From Sporolactobacillus laevolacticus DSM 442 (GTDB taxonomy: Bacteria; Bacillota; Bacilli; Bacillales; Sporolactobacillaceae), in assembly GCF_000497245.1 (NCBI RefSeq), contig NZ_AWTC01000004.1, positions 92,124-156,123 of the forward strand: a stretch of DNA of 64,000 nucleotides, read 5' to 3'. Below, piece after piece: positions 43,988 through 52,565 of the stretch. The number at the start of each line of letters is the position of its first letter. The stretch's first letter is position 1. The translations under genes and the position numbers were made by a program. The notes below the pieces were generated by a model that saw only the letters and a program-made list of their open reading frames with translations, made no database searches and was not told the DNA's origin.

Positions 43988-44332
43988 ATGCAGAGATCAA
44001 TTTCAGTCTGTCCCAAACTCGAAAAGGCTTTTCAAATTTTAGGCAAAAAGTGGAATGGTTTGATTATAGAAGTGCTCTTAAATGGGGAAACTCATTTTAG
44101 TACGATCTCCGGGTCGATACCGGAATTAAGCGATCGGATGCTGTCCGCACGATTAAGAGAACTGGAAGAAATGGGCATCATTGAACGGCTTGTCGATACC
44201 GGATATCCAATCCAGGTTACCTATCGTCTATCTAAGATGGGGAGAGAATTGAAACCTATTTTGGATGAAGTCCATAATTGGGCGGATAAATGGTATTCGG
44301 GAACCGGAACCGAAATCGAAGAAACAAAATGA
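43988..44332 (+). CDS. HxlR-family transcriptional regulator
   Basis: 114 residues: CPKLEKAFQILGKKWNGLIIEVLLNGETHFSTISGSIPELSDRMLSARLRELEEMGIIERLV is the HxlR winged helix. The N-terminal Cys8 (SVCPKLE) is at the position of the redox-sensing Cys of YodB/HypR-type members. Followed 73 bp later by a nitroreductase, the classic target of this family, so it probably senses quinones, hypochlorite or other electrophiles. Confidence 0.88.
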   Translation: MQRSISVCPKLEKAFQILGKKWNGLIIEVLLNGETHFSTISGSIPELSDRMLSARLRELEEMGIIERLVDTGYPIQVTYRLSKMGRELKPILDEVHNWADKWYSGTGTEIEETK

Positions 44333-44357
44333 TTTACTTTTTTTTAATCAAGTACTA

Positions 44358-44371
44358 TACTTATGTAAGTA
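44358..44371 (+). promoter_or_regulatory. HxlR-type operator before nitroreductase
   Basis: TACTTATGTAAGTA, 6-bp arms with TG centre, 34 bp before the nitroreductase start. It overlaps a TATACTT -10-like box. TACT-N-AGTA ends are the usual YodB-type operator form. Confidence 0.65.
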
Positions 44372-44405
44372 AAGAAAAATTAATTAGTTAGGGAGTGTTT
44401 TACCT

Positions 44406-45011
44406 ATGTCATTTATCGAAGCAATTGAAAACCGCAGATCCATTTATGCCCTAGATAAAAACGTTAAGGCAAGCAAGGAAGAAATTGTTAAGGCTATCCA
44501 AGATGCTGTAAAATATTCGCCATCAGCGTTTAACTCACAAACTGCACATGCAGTTGTCCTGTTTGGCGAGGAAAGCAATAAACTGTGGGGCGAAGGCGGC
44601 ATTGCAGAACAAGCACTGCGCAAGGTTATCCCTGCAGGTCAATCGTTCGATCCAACTGCCCAAAAGCTTGCTTCATTTAACGCCGGCGTCGGTACAGTCC
44701 TTTTCTTTGAAGATCAGGATGTAGTTAAAGGCCTTCAGGAACAATTCGCACTTTATGCTGATAATTTCCCGATTTGGTCGGAACACAGCACAGGAATTGC
44801 ACAATTCTCTGTTTGGACTGCACTGGCTGAAATCGGTGTTGGCGCGTCACTTCAACACTACAATCCACTGGTTGATGAAGGCGTTCAGGCAGCCTTTGAC
44901 ATTCCAAAGAGCTGGAAACTGCGTGCTCAGATGCCATTCGGCAACATCGCTGCTCCAGCAGGCGAAAAATCATTCGCACCGATTGATGAACGAGTAAAAG
45001 TCATCGGTTGA
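44406..45011 (+). CDS. Nitroreductase family protein (Frm2/HBN1-like)
   Basis: 201 residues. FMN-binding marks: ENRRSIYAL near the N-terminus (R for phosphate), KYSPSAFNSQTAHAVVLFG, and SLQHYNPLVDEGVQAAFDIPKSWKLRAQMPFGN. It reduces quinones, nitro compounds or lipid aldehydes with NAD(P)H. AGGGAG lies ten bases upstream of ATG 44406. Regulated most likely by the HxlR protein just upstream; ends in a strong terminator. Confidence 0.9.
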   Translation: MSFIEAIENRRSIYALDKNVKASKEEIVKAIQDAVKYSPSAFNSQTAHAVVLFGEESNKLWGEGGIAEQALRKVIPAGQSFDPTAQKLASFNAGVGTVLFFEDQDVVKGLQEQFALYADNFPIWSEHSTGIAQFSVWTALAEIGVGASLQHYNPLVDEGVQAAFDIPKSWKLRAQMPFGNIAAPAGEKSFAPIDERVKVIG

Positions 45012-45037
45012 TAAGTTCTAAAAAAATATACTTAGTG

Positions 45038-45077
45038 AACCGAAGCGGTCATAATTGCCGCTTCGGTTTATTTTTTT
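45038..45077 (+). terminator. Terminator of nitroreductase
   Basis: AACCGAAGCGG / CCGCTTCGGTT stem followed by TATTTTTTT. Confidence 0.9.
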
Positions 45078-45143
45078 GTATTTAATCTGACTCCAATGCA
45101 TTCGTCAAAATGTCTTTAATTTTTTTAAAATTCAACTTTCGTA

Positions 45144-45173
45144 TTGCCATTGCTCCAATGGACAGGGTATAAT
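45144..45173 (+). promoter_or_regulatory. Sigma-A-type promoter of amino acid ABC operon
   Basis: TTGCCA (45144), 18-bp spacer, perfect TATAAT (45168), 54 bp before the binding-protein start. Confidence 0.7.
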
Positions 45174-45226
45174 TATAAATGTTTTAATTACACATACTAA
45201 TCAGAAAGAAACAGGGGGCAATTTTG

Positions 45227-46042
45227 ATGATAAAGAAGTTATCCTTGCTTTCAGTGTTACTTGTATTCGTCATGATCTTCTCTGCCTGTTCGGCAGGAAG
45301 CAGTTCTTCAAGTTCCGATAAGAAAGTTACAAAGGAAAAAGTTCTGCGCGTCGTTAATGATGCAACATACCCGCCATTCGAAACGCTGGACAAGGGTAAA
45401 ATGGTTGGCTTTGATGTGGATATCATGGACGCGCTCAGCAAAGCTTCCGGCTATAAATACAAGCTGGTTAACGTCGGCTGGGATCCGGTCTTTGCCGAAC
45501 TGAAATCAAAAACGGCAGCCATGAGTATTTCCGCAATTTCAATCACCAGTGACCGTGAAAAAACCTATGATTTCTCAAATCCTTACTTCAGATCTATCAA
45601 TGAAATCATGGTGCCTAAAGATAGTAAAATCAAAACAGCTCAAGACCTGAAGGGGAAAACCGTAGCCGTTCAACAAGGGACAACCGGACAATTTGCCGTT
45701 GAAAAGGTACTTGGCAAAAACAATCCGAAGATCAAAAAATTCAAAACCGTGAACCTTGCAATTATGGAATTGCTCAACCATGGAGCTGACGCTGTTGTTG
45801 CCGATAACGGTGTAATGGATTATTACGTGAAAAACAACCCAGGCAAGAACCTGAAAACAGTTGGCGACGAAAACACATTCGAAGGCGAATTCTATGGCAT
45901 CATGTATCCGAAGGACAGCAAGCTGAAGCCGGTTTTCGATAAGGCGATCAAAAAAATTATTGATGACGGCACCTATACGAAGATTTATCAGAAATGGTTT
46001 GACAAAAAACCGGATCTTGCGAAATTGCAAGCACAGAAATAA
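45227..46042 (+). CDS. Polar amino acid ABC transporter, substrate-binding lipoprotein
   Basis: 271 residues. Lipobox FSACS (Cys at about 20) after a short hydrophobic signal. Family 3 solute-binding protein: NDATYPPFETLDKGKMVGFDVDIMDAL binds the ligand's carboxyl and amino groups, and GKTVAVQQGTTGQFAVEKVL is the second-lobe hinge signature. Ligand probably glutamine, arginine, cystine or similar. ATG 45227 has AGGGGG eight bases upstream. First gene of a three-gene operon; a hairpin after it may lower expression of the transporter subunits. Confidence 0.92.
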   Translation: MIKKLSLLSVLLVFVMIFSACSAGSSSSSSDKKVTKEKVLRVVNDATYPPFETLDKGKMVGFDVDIMDALSKASGYKYKLVNVGWDPVFAELKSKTAAMSISAISITSDREKTYDFSNPYFRSINEIMVPKDSKIKTAQDLKGKTVAVQQGTTGQFAVEKVLGKNNPKIKKFKTVNLAIMELLNHGADAVVADNGVMDYYVKNNPGKNLKTVGDENTFEGEFYGIMYPKDSKLKPVFDKAIKKIIDDGTYTKIYQKWFDKKPDLAKLQAQK

Positions 46043-46067
46043 TTTGTCAATTTAGGAATTGATAAAT

Positions 46068-46101
46068 GAGAGTTGCTTAACATTTTGTTAAGCAACTCTT
46101 T
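46068..46101 (+). terminator. Intra-operon attenuating hairpin
   Basis: AGAGTTGCTTAAC / GTTAAGCAACTCT followed by only TT-C. A leaky terminator or 3' stabiliser between binding protein and permease. Confidence 0.65.
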
Positions 46102-46121
46102 CAAGTTAGGGGAGGATTTAG

Positions 46122-46781
46122 TTGGGCGTTAACCCTTTTGAGATTATTAAAGAATACTTGCCCTTCTTTGCTAGTGGAACATTGTTTACGATCGGATTTT
46201 CGCTTGCCGGTATTGTTTTCGGAACGATCCTCGGGCTGCTCGTCTGCTTTGGGAAAATGCTCAGTAACAAGTGGTTGTCGTTACCTTTTGTCTGCTACAT
46301 AGCTTTTTTTCGGGGAACGCCGTTATTTGTTCAGATCCTGATCATTCACTTTGGCGTTGTTCCGGCGATTTTTCATCAGTCGAATGGTATTGCTTCCGGC
46401 ATTATTGCGCTATCGTTGAATGAGGCGGCCTATATCGCCGAAGTCTTCCGCGCCGGTATTCAATCAATTGACGAGGGACAAACCGAGGCTGCGCGTTCTT
46501 TAGGAATGGACAAGGTTCAGGCGATGCGCTACATTATATTGCCGCAGGCTGTTCGCCGAGTGCTCCCGCCGATGGGGAATGAATTTATCAGCTTAATTAA
46601 GGACAGTTCACTGCTTGCTGCTATTGCAGCACCGGAACTAACTTATTGGGCGCAAGCGATGGGCGCACAGTATGCGATCGTCTGGACTCCGTATCTGACC
46701 ATCTCCTTCATCTATCTCATTTTGACGCTTGGCATGAGTTTCCTTGTTAATCGCCTGGAAAGGAGAATGGCAACGAAATGA
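46122..46781 (+). CDS. Polar amino acid ABC transporter, permease
   Basis: 219 residues, five helices. The coupling motif [29 protein letters not shown] is the EAA loop of the His/Glu/Gln/Arg permease family; [10 protein letters not shown] in the first loop is typical too. TTG start at 46122 with GGGGAGG upstream. Its last four bases overlap the ATPase gene (ATGATG). No second permease is present, so it works as a homodimer. Confidence 0.92.
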   Translation: MGVNPFEIIKEYLPFFASGTLFTIGFSLAGIVFGTILGLLVCFGKMLSNKWLSLPFVCYIAFFRGTPLFVQILIIHFGVVPAIFHQSNGIASGIIALSLNEAAYIAEVFRAGIQSIDEGQTEAARSLGMDKVQAMRYIILPQAVRRVLPPMGNEFISLIKDSSLLAAIAAPELTYWAQAMGAQYAIVWTPYLTISFIYLILTLGMSFLVNRLERRMATK

Positions 46782-47503
46782 TGATAAAAGTGGAAGATCT
46801 GAAGAAGTCGTTTGGCGACAATGAAGTCTTAAAGAAAATCAATCTTGAAGTAAACAAGCAAGAAGTAGTGGTGGTCATCGGTCCGTCCGGTTCCGGCAAA
46901 TCCACATTGCTTCGCTGCATTAATTTGCTTGAGACCATCACATCCGGACACGTATACATCGAAGGCACAGACATTGCCGATAAGAAGGCGAACATCAATA
47001 AAATTCGCCAGGATGTAGGCATGGTGTTCCAGCAGTTCAATTTGTTTCCACATATGACCGTACTCGATAACATTATGCTCGCACCGACCAAAGTGAAAAA
47101 GGTAAGCAAGGAACATGCAAAGGAAAAAGCACTGGAGTTGCTTGGCAAGGTCGGACTTGCGGAAAAAGCGGATGCTTATCCGGATTCATTATCCGGAGGC
47201 CAAAAACAGCGTATCGCAATTGCGCGGGCGCTGGCGATGGAGCCGAAAATGATGCTGTTCGACGAACCGACCTCCGCGCTCGATCCGGAAATGGTCGGTG
47301 AAGTGCTCGACGTTATGAAGCAGCTTGCAAAAGACGGAATGACGATGGTTGTGGTCACCCACGAAATGGGCTTCGCCCGCGAAGTCGGTGATCGTGTCAT
47401 CTTCATGGACGGCGGCTATATAATAGAAGAAAACGAACCACGCCAATTGTTCGAACACCCTCAAGAGGAGCGAACAAAAGCATTTTTGAGCAAGATTTTG
47501 TGA
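46778..47503 (+). CDS. Polar amino acid ABC transporter, ATP-binding protein
   Basis: 241 residues. Walker [10 protein letters not shown] (about 38), Q-loop [15 protein letters not shown], signature [15 protein letters not shown], Walker [13 protein letters not shown]-loop VVTHEMGFA. This is the GlnQ/HisP-type subunit. Gene overlaps the permease by four bases. A terminator follows the stop. Confidence 0.95.
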   Translation: MMIKVEDLKKSFGDNEVLKKINLEVNKQEVVVVIGPSGSGKSTLLRCINLLETITSGHVYIEGTDIADKKANINKIRQDVGMVFQQFNLFPHMTVLDNIMLAPTKVKKVSKEHAKEKALELLGKVGLAEKADAYPDSLSGGQKQRIAIARALAMEPKMMLFDEPTSALDPEMVGEVLDVMKQLAKDGMTMVVVTHEMGFAREVGDRVIFMDGGYIIEENEPRQLFEHPQEERTKAFLSKIL

Positions 47504-47504
47504 G

Positions 47505-47551
47505 CAGGCAGGGAACGAACGAAATTGTGTTCGTTTCCGGCCTGTTTTTTT
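47505..47551 (+). terminator. Terminator of the ABC operon
   Basis: Long stem built of CAGGC-GGAACGAAC and GTTCGTTTCC-GGCCTG, followed by TTTTTTT. Confidence 0.85.
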
Positions 47552-47561
47552 GTTTGGAAAT

Positions 47562-48284
47562 TTACGAGTATGGTGGGATGCTCAGCAGGCGCAACCGATA
47601 GCAGTTCTTCGCTGTTTCGCCGAGCCGGTCAAGCAGATTGTAATTGACGACCGCGCCGACCGCTGCACCGATTCCAGGCATCAACTGAAGCATTTTAGCA
47701 AAATCAAGATAGTCTCTGTATTCTTGCTGGAATTCCTGCCAGTCCATATCCAAGAAATCTTGTTTGCGCTCATCCCAGTCTTCAATGATCTTGAATGTTT
47801 CGCTCCGAACGTCATCACTCGAAAAAGCCAACTTGAAGATTTGTAAAATGAAGATCCGCTCTTCGTATTTTTTTGTATCAAATCCGTAAATAGAGGCGGC
47901 ATCGAAAAGAAACTTCATCTTGATCGAAAGAAGAAGCGGAAAATCAGCGAGACCAAGCAGAATACCGCCGGCACCTGTTCCCGCGCCTTCCAGAACAGCT
48001 GTTTTCCTGTATGCCGACAGTTTTTCGGTGACTAAGCGATCTTTTTCAGCCAAAGTAAGCCCCTTGGAATGATTTTTCTTCGTGATCAGATGGGATCCAG
48101 TAAGTGTTGCCTGAACCATATTTTTTATTGCCGCGGTAATCGCGTTCTGGATTTTTTCGGGGAAATAATTATTGATCTTCGTCTGCATCTTTTTCGACAT
48201 ACGATTCAACAAGCTCGAGGGCTTAAGCAGCTTACGCTTCCATGCCATGACTTCCTCATAAGCGTGCAACTCATATTCGTTCAT
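47562..48284 (-). CDS. EcsC family protein
   Basis: 240 residues. EcsC-type core: VLEGAGTGAGGILLGLADFPLLLSIKMKFLFDAASIYGFDTKKYEERIFILQIFKLAFSSDD and ending MPGIGAAVGAVVNYNLLDRLGETAKNCYRLRLL. In B. subtilis ecsC lies in the ecsABC operon; here it is alone, without the ABC genes. Two amphipathic or membrane-embedded segments. ATG 48284 follows GGAGG. Confidence 0.87.
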   Translation of the reverse strand: MNEYELHAYEEVMAWKRKLLKPSSLLNRMSKKMQTKINNYFPEKIQNAITAAIKNMVQATLTGSHLITKKNHSKGLTLAEKDRLVTEKLSAYRKTAVLEGAGTGAGGILLGLADFPLLLSIKMKFLFDAASIYGFDTKKYEERIFILQIFKLAFSSDDVRSETFKIIEDWDERKQDFLDMDWQEFQQEYRDYLDFAKMLQLMPGIGAAVGAVVNYNLLDRLGETAKNCYRLRLLSIPPYS

Positions 48285-48304
48285 CGGGAACCTCCTCGCA
48301 TTTT

Positions 48305-48371
48305 ACTATTAGAAAACTTGGCTTCGCCAAGCCTTTAACAAAGGCGAAGACTTAGTTGCACTTATACTATT
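48305..48371. repeat. 67-bp MITE-like palindromic repeat, copy 2
   Basis: Contains AAAACTTGGCTTCGCCAAGC and CTTAGTTGCACTTATACTA, aligned without gaps to copy 1 at 20764. Placed between the EcsC start and the DUF4064 end. The left hairpin ACTTGGC-TTC-GCCAAG is conserved while the loop has been inverted (GAA in copy 1). Confidence 0.6.
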
Positions 48372-48462
48372 TTCCTTAAAATTTATGAACTTTCTTATAG
48401 TATAAAAAAGTACGCTGGAAAGGGAAAATGCGTTTCATAAAAACGGATGAGTCAGAGCGCTT

Positions 48463-48873
48463 TTAATAAAGTTTTGGCTTTCTTTGGAGAGTAATGATAC
48501 CGGAGATCATGAGCAATGCGGCTGAGAACATGCCTGGATTTGGTCCGGCGACAAGCAGGTTGCCGAGGATGATGACTCCTGCAGAAACGAGCAGAATACC
48601 GGATTTTGTTCCCTTCCTTTTTGCACTTAACAGGCAAATCGCACACAGGGCCAAAACGAATGCAAGACCGCTAAAAATTAAAAAGCTTGTGCCGACTCTG
48701 TTCATTTCGGCAAGCTGCGCATGAACATGATCTGCTGAATCGGCACTTAACATTTTTGATTTCAGCATGGAACTATGTGCAACGACAAGAGAAAAGATTC
48801 CCGCACCAGTTTGAAGACCGGCGATGACTAATCCAATGATACCTACAATTCGTTCAACTGTTCGTTTGTACAT
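48463..48873 (-). CDS. DUF4064 membrane protein
   Basis: 136 residues with four hydrophobic segments: IVGIIGLVIAGLQTGAGIFSLVVA, FLIFSGLAFVLALCAICLL, GILLVSAGVIILGNLLVA and MFSAALLMISGIITL. Layout and the KRTVERIVGIIGLVI start fit DUF4064. Function unknown. ATG 48873 has AAGGAGG upstream and follows the HAAS pseudogene by 19 bp, as third gene of the padR operon. Confidence 0.75.
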   Translation of the reverse strand: MYKRTVERIVGIIGLVIAGLQTGAGIFSLVVAHSSMLKSKMLSADSADHVHAQLAEMNRVGTSFLIFSGLAFVLALCAICLLSAKRKGTKSGILLVSAGVIILGNLLVAGPNPGMFSAALLMISGIITLQRKPKLY

Positions 48874-48892
48874 GGGTGAACCTCCTTGAACT

Positions 48893-49571
48893 TAAATGAT
48901 ATTAAACTTTTTCTTCGCCCAGAAGCAGATCAGCCACAAGAGTGCGCCGTTGACCAGGGACGGCAACCATCCGAATGTGAAAGATGGACCGAAGTTGGGG
49001 ATGAAATAGCCACTCAGAATATTGAGAGCGAAAAATCCTGCACCAGCCAGCCGGCTTTAATCGCATCTTTTCGTTTACTCGAGCGTTCATTAAAAAGTGT
49101 TTTACGAACAAGAAAAAAAAGATACCAAATGATCGCTCCTATAGAAACAATAAAGAGAATGGTTGAGAGACCTGATTTTACAATGTAAACCGTCTCGTCC
49201 ACATGCTTGAAAAAGGAGAAGACGAATGTCACGGCGCCTCGAATAATTAATAGCCAGGAAATCAGATTGAAAGCAAGATAAGCAATAAAAGAGAAAATAT
49301 GTCCTGGCCGCTCATTAGGCAGCTCACTGATGATTTCATCCGCATACTTTTTCGGGTTATCGCCAAAAATTTGCTGCGCCGTTTTGCCCTCGCTTTGTCC
49401 CTCGATTAAGTGATCAAGCAGCTCCATCAGTAGTTCTTCACTCTGCTGCTCAGAAAGCCGCATTTGCAGCCGGATATAGAGCAGCAAATCTCCATAATAT
49501 TTTTCATTTTCCTTGTTCAGCAGCTTGCGTTTTTCATTGTTTTCAGAGATTAACTGTTTGGAACTAATCAT
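48893..49571 (-). pseudogene. HAAS/DUF1129-type membrane protein, frameshifted
   Basis: The frame from ATG 49571 has a HAAS-like N-terminal helical domain (QSEELLMELLDHLIEGQSEGKTAQQIFGDNPKKYADEIISELPN) and three helices, then at DAIKAGWL runs into a wrong frame and ends at 49014. In the -1 frame the sequence continues as GAGFFALNILSGYFIPNFGPSFTFGWLPSLVNGALLWLICFWAKKKFNII and stops at 48893-48895, the expected last two helices. One base is missing near 49048. HAAS proteins work with PadR regulators, which is the gene just upstream. Either pseudogene or sequence error. Confidence 0.8.
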
Positions 49572-49899
49572 TTTTGTTCCCCCTTTTCATAAGTGAAGTG
49601 ACCGGCTCGGCAATGCGCTCCCATTCCACCGCCAGTTCATTAAGCGCGGCACGGCCTTCATCGGTCAGCGAATAATATTTGCGGTTCGGTCCCGATTCCG
49701 ACGGGCGCATATCTCCGCGAATATAACCATTTTTCTGCAGCCGCAGCAGCACCGGGTAGATCGTCCCTTCACTGACATCATCCAATCCGGCCTCCTGCAG
49801 CTTTTTCGACAATTCGTAACCATACACCGTTTCCTTCTCAATGATCGAAAGCACACAACCATCAAGCACACCTTTCAAAAGCTGGCTCCGTACAGACAT
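49564..49899 (-). CDS. PadR-family transcriptional regulator
   Basis: 111 residues: LKGVLDGCVLSIIEKETVYGYELSKKLQEAGLDDVSEGTIYPVLLRLQKNGYIRGDMRPSESGPNRKYYSLTDEGRAAL is the PadR winged helix. ATG 49899 follows AAAGGAG. Overlaps the HAAS gene start by eight bases; operon PadR-HAAS-DUF4064. Likely represses its own operon. Confidence 0.9.
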   Translation of the reverse strand: MSVRSQLLKGVLDGCVLSIIEKETVYGYELSKKLQEAGLDDVSEGTIYPVLLRLQKNGYIRGDMRPSESGPNRKYYSLTDEGRAALNELAVEWERIAEPVTSLMKRGNKND

Positions 49900-50090
49900 G
49901 GCAGCTCCTTTCCTGACAGGTATTATGTAAAGCAAGATACCGATGTTAAAAAACAGCTACTTTGTAATGCAAAATAGCTACCCTAAAAATAATATATGTG
50001 CAATTCACTGTCAATAGGTAAAAATAAAAATATTGAGATGCAGACATCCGAACAGCAGAATAACAAACTCTCTGAGAAAAATTGAAACAG

Positions 50091-50165
50091 TAAGTGAAAA
50101 CCAACGAGTGAAAAGTGAAAACCAATGAGGAAAAATAGAGGATAGACCCAAACCCAACAAAATTA
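50091..50165 (+). repeat. Short A-rich ~20-bp repeat array (array F)
   Basis: Monomers AGTGAAAACCAACGAGTG, AAAAGTGAAAACCAATGAGG and a GATAGACCCAAACCC form. Unlike the other arrays it lies between divergent genes (padR and the coat-like gene). The flanking sequence up to 50335 is A/T-rich and unremarkable. Confidence 0.6.
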
Positions 50166-50335
50166 AGCTCCAACAATATAAGCTAAAAAAACACAAAGAA
50201 GTGTTTACACCAGTAAAAACCATCAACTTCCCAAAAATACAACTTTTTTAGGCTCATGTACTTGGGTACCTGCCCATCCTAATGAAATCGCCCGGCATAC
50301 ATTATTACAAACCAGATAGGTAGGTGTGTAAAGAA

Positions 50336-50767
50336 ATGTATGATGATCCACGTGAAGATGGGTACACGTTCTACAATCCCTATCAGTTTCCAATTGAAGA
50401 AGATCCGGTCGTCTATTACGACGATGAACGTGAACAACCGCAACCGTTTCTTGTTCCGCCGAGTGCGATTCAGCAGGAGCTCAACCGTGGCAGACGGGGA
50501 CATTTTTACCAAACGCGACTGGCCAGCTATGGCCGAATGATGACGATCCAATTGCTTGGTATCAACCCGAATACTGGTATGGTAAGCATGAATGTCTATC
50601 TGCCGCAACAAAGGAGATGGGTTCAGCACCAAGAGCATTATACGGATATGTCCGGGTTGACGTATCTTGGTCCGACTCCTCCTCCGGGTGTTCCGTGGCC
50701 GCCGTCTTCTCGTCCGCCAAGACCATGGTGGTGCCCGCAATTTCCGTGGCATCCGGCATGCCGGTAA
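50336..50767 (+). CDS. Proline/tyrosine-rich small protein, coat-like
   Basis: 143 residues. First half acidic (MYDDPREDGYTFYNPYQFPIEEDPVVYYDD), middle a small domain (GHFYQTRLASYGRMMTIQLLGINPNTGMVSMNVYLPQQRRWVQHQEHY), C-terminus proline/tryptophan-rich (PPPGVPWPPSSRPPRPWWCPQFPWHPACR). Tyr/Pro-rich composition recalls spore coat or cell-surface proteins of spore formers, but no family was recognised. ATG 50336 is preceded by AGGTAGGTG. A terminator follows directly. Confidence 0.6.
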   Translation: MYDDPREDGYTFYNPYQFPIEEDPVVYYDDEREQPQPFLVPPSAIQQELNRGRRGHFYQTRLASYGRMMTIQLLGINPNTGMVSMNVYLPQQRRWVQHQEHYTDMSGLTYLGPTPPPGVPWPPSSRPPRPWWCPQFPWHPACR

Positions 50768-50770
50768 ATC

Positions 50771-50807
50771 AAAAAGATGGTTCCGTGATAAACGGAGCCA
50801 TCTTTTT
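50771..50807 (+). terminator. Terminator of coat-like gene
   Basis: AAAGATGGTTCCGT / ACGGAGCCATCTTT stem with T tail. Confidence 0.85.
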
Positions 50808-50955
50808 CAGTATCTGGTACACTATTAACAAAGAACAAGCGAAGAAAAAATGCTCGCCTTTTTACCAATTTTTTATAGCGAGCAACTGCTCCGCACCATT
50901 CATCGTTTCTGGCAGCCTATTTTAAAAATACCTTCCAATCTAAGGAGGTGAGCCT

Positions 50956-51315
50956 ATGTTCTTTTATATTACGGCAGTCGTTTTCGGTATAGCTCTTTTG
51001 TGCTTGCTAATAGGGTACATTCAATTATTAAGATACAATTTTGAAAGCAGCTTGCTCCACCTGATTCTGAATAAGCGTAACATTAAACTGTTGAGTAAAA
51101 ATGAGGTTTCGCCAGAGAACTTCAATAAAATCACCTTACTCGTGATGACGGAAGTTGCCGTTGTTGGCATGCTGTTCGCTCTTTTTCTTTTCCCTGAAAT
51201 CGTGGGGCTGAATGATGATCGCCATTTGCTTGTGTTTGCCATTGCTGCGGTCAGGTATTGTTTCGATTATCTAATTACGAAAATCCTCAAAAAAGACGCA
51301 GCCATCAAGGCGTAA
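50956..51315 (+). CDS. Small membrane protein of unknown function
   Basis: 119 residues. Hydrophobic N-terminal helix (FFYITAVVFGIALLCLLIGYI), a second in VMTEVAVVGMLFALFLFP and a third near LLVFAIAAVRYCFDYLI. Perfect AAGGAGGTGA site five bases before ATG 50956. No family recognised. Alone between the coat-like gene and a convergent gene. Confidence 0.65.
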   Translation: MFFYITAVVFGIALLCLLIGYIQLLRYNFESSLLHLILNKRNIKLLSKNEVSPENFNKITLLVMTEVAVVGMLFALFLFPEIVGLNDDRHLLVFAIAAVRYCFDYLITKILKKDAAIKA

Positions 51316-51316
51316 A

Positions 51317-51345
51317 AAAATCGAAGGCCTCAACCTCCGATTTCT
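51317..51345. terminator. Bidirectional terminator
   Basis: AAATCGAAGG / CCTCCGATTT (one mismatch), with A to the left and T to the right. Confidence 0.6.
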
Positions 51346-51347
51346 TC

Positions 51348-51719
51348 TCATATTTCTTTATAAACTTCAACTTCCTTAATTTCTGGAATCAGGCTGAAGG
51401 CGGTTAGCCGATGCTGCCCATCATACAAGCCGAGATCCTTATTGACGATCATTGGAGGGAGTGATCCGCCTTCTTTTATATAATCGACCATTTGTTTAAT
51501 GTTCTCGGTGTGATAATCGTCGTAGTTTTCCGGATGGTTTGCCCATTCCTTGTAGGTCACCAGGTTTTTTCCGTTGCTGCTGAAGGCGCAAGCCGCGTCA
51601 TATAGCGCTTCTTTCGCTATTTTTGTGAGCGTAAATCGGTGATCCTCGGATCCGAACGTGTCGTTTTCAATATCGTTGTACTGGCCGCAAATGTCTTTTC
51701 CCGTCAAAATGTCTGCCAT
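51348..51719 (-). CDS. ParB/sulfiredoxin-like domain protein
   Basis: 123 residues. The C-terminal part IVNKDLGLYDGQHRLTAFSLIPEIKEVEVYKEI contains the DGxHR motif of ParB-N/sulfiredoxin-type nucleotide-binding domains (YDGQHR). The N-terminal part (SEDHRFTLTKIAKEALYDAAC...TYKEWANHPENYDDYHTENIKQMVDYI) is not recognised. ATG 51719 has AAGGGG upstream; a longer in-frame start at 51785 lacks a site. Possibly a CTPase or ligand-binding protein; no partner genes nearby. Confidence 0.6.
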   Translation of the reverse strand: MADILTGKDICGQYNDIENDTFGSEDHRFTLTKIAKEALYDAACAFSSNGKNLVTYKEWANHPENYDDYHTENIKQMVDYIKEGGSLPPMIVNKDLGLYDGQHRLTAFSLIPEIKEVEVYKEI

Positions 51720-51907
51720 GCGCAACCCCTTCTTTATTTTTTTCCCTAAGCGCCGCCAAATCTTAAGTGTGGCAAACGCAAACATAGTTTAAATTTATAA
51801 TAGATCAGTAGATTTTGCAAAGTGAAAATTGAGTGACATCATGAATTGACAGATCACCATTTTTTGCTAAACTGAACGGTAAACGTAAATTGAACGGGGG
51901 CATCATC

Positions 51908-52399
51908 ATGTCTGTTGATAAAGTAAAAGCTTATTTCCGTACGGTCGGTCGTGAAAAGGATGTTATTGAACTGAAACTCTCAAGTGCAACGGTACAACTG
52001 GCGGCGGAGCATTTGCATGTCGCCTCGGAACGGATTGCGAAAACACTTGCCTTCAGGGGTGAGAATAAAGAAGGCGCCATGCTGGTTGTCATGGCGGGGG
52101 ACGCGAAAATCGACAACAAAAAATTTCGTGGCGAGTTTGGTTTCAAAGCGCATATGCTTTCGCCGGAAGAAACGCTGGAACTCGTTGGCCACGCGGTCGG
52201 CGGGGTATGCCCGTTCGCGCTGAATCAAGATTGGCCGGTGTTTATGGATGAGTCGCTGAAACGATTCGAAACCGTATTTCCCGCATGCGGAAGCAGCAAT
52301 TCAGCAATTGAGCTGACGATTGATGACTTATATACGCTCGGAAACGGTAAATCATGGATTGATGTCTGTAAAGGATGGCAGGACGAGACGGAAGCTTAA
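51908..52399 (+). CDS. YbaK/EbsC-family aminoacyl-tRNA deacylase
   Basis: 163 residues. YbaK/ProX fold marks: KTLAFRGENKEGAMLVVMAGDAKIDNKKFRGEFGFKAHMLSPEETLELVGHAVGGVCPFAL, with the catalytic Lys in DAKIDNKKF and the VGHAVGGVCPF loop. Clears mischarged tRNA (Cys-tRNA-Pro type). ATG 51908 follows GGGGG. A hairpin-like GC-rich repeat (CCGG arms, then T7) near 52442-52476 could be its terminator. Confidence 0.88.
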   Translation: MSVDKVKAYFRTVGREKDVIELKLSSATVQLAAEHLHVASERIAKTLAFRGENKEGAMLVVMAGDAKIDNKKFRGEFGFKAHMLSPEETLELVGHAVGGVCPFALNQDWPVFMDESLKRFETVFPACGSSNSAIELTIDDLYTLGNGKSWIDVCKGWQDETEA

Positions 52400-52565
52400 T
52401 CCGTTTTTGTTCGCTAATGCTTAAGTCTTATTTTTTTATATTACGCCGGACGGTTTTTTAATCGCCGGTGTTTTTTTATACTATACATACAAAAGAAAAA
52501 TTGCCGGTTGGTACGCGTGAAAATCAACGGTTTATATAGGAAAAAGTAAAAGGAGAGATTGGATC

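Noticed and set aside
49946..50226. Minus-strand frames near array F
   Set aside because: By-products of the same repeat family.
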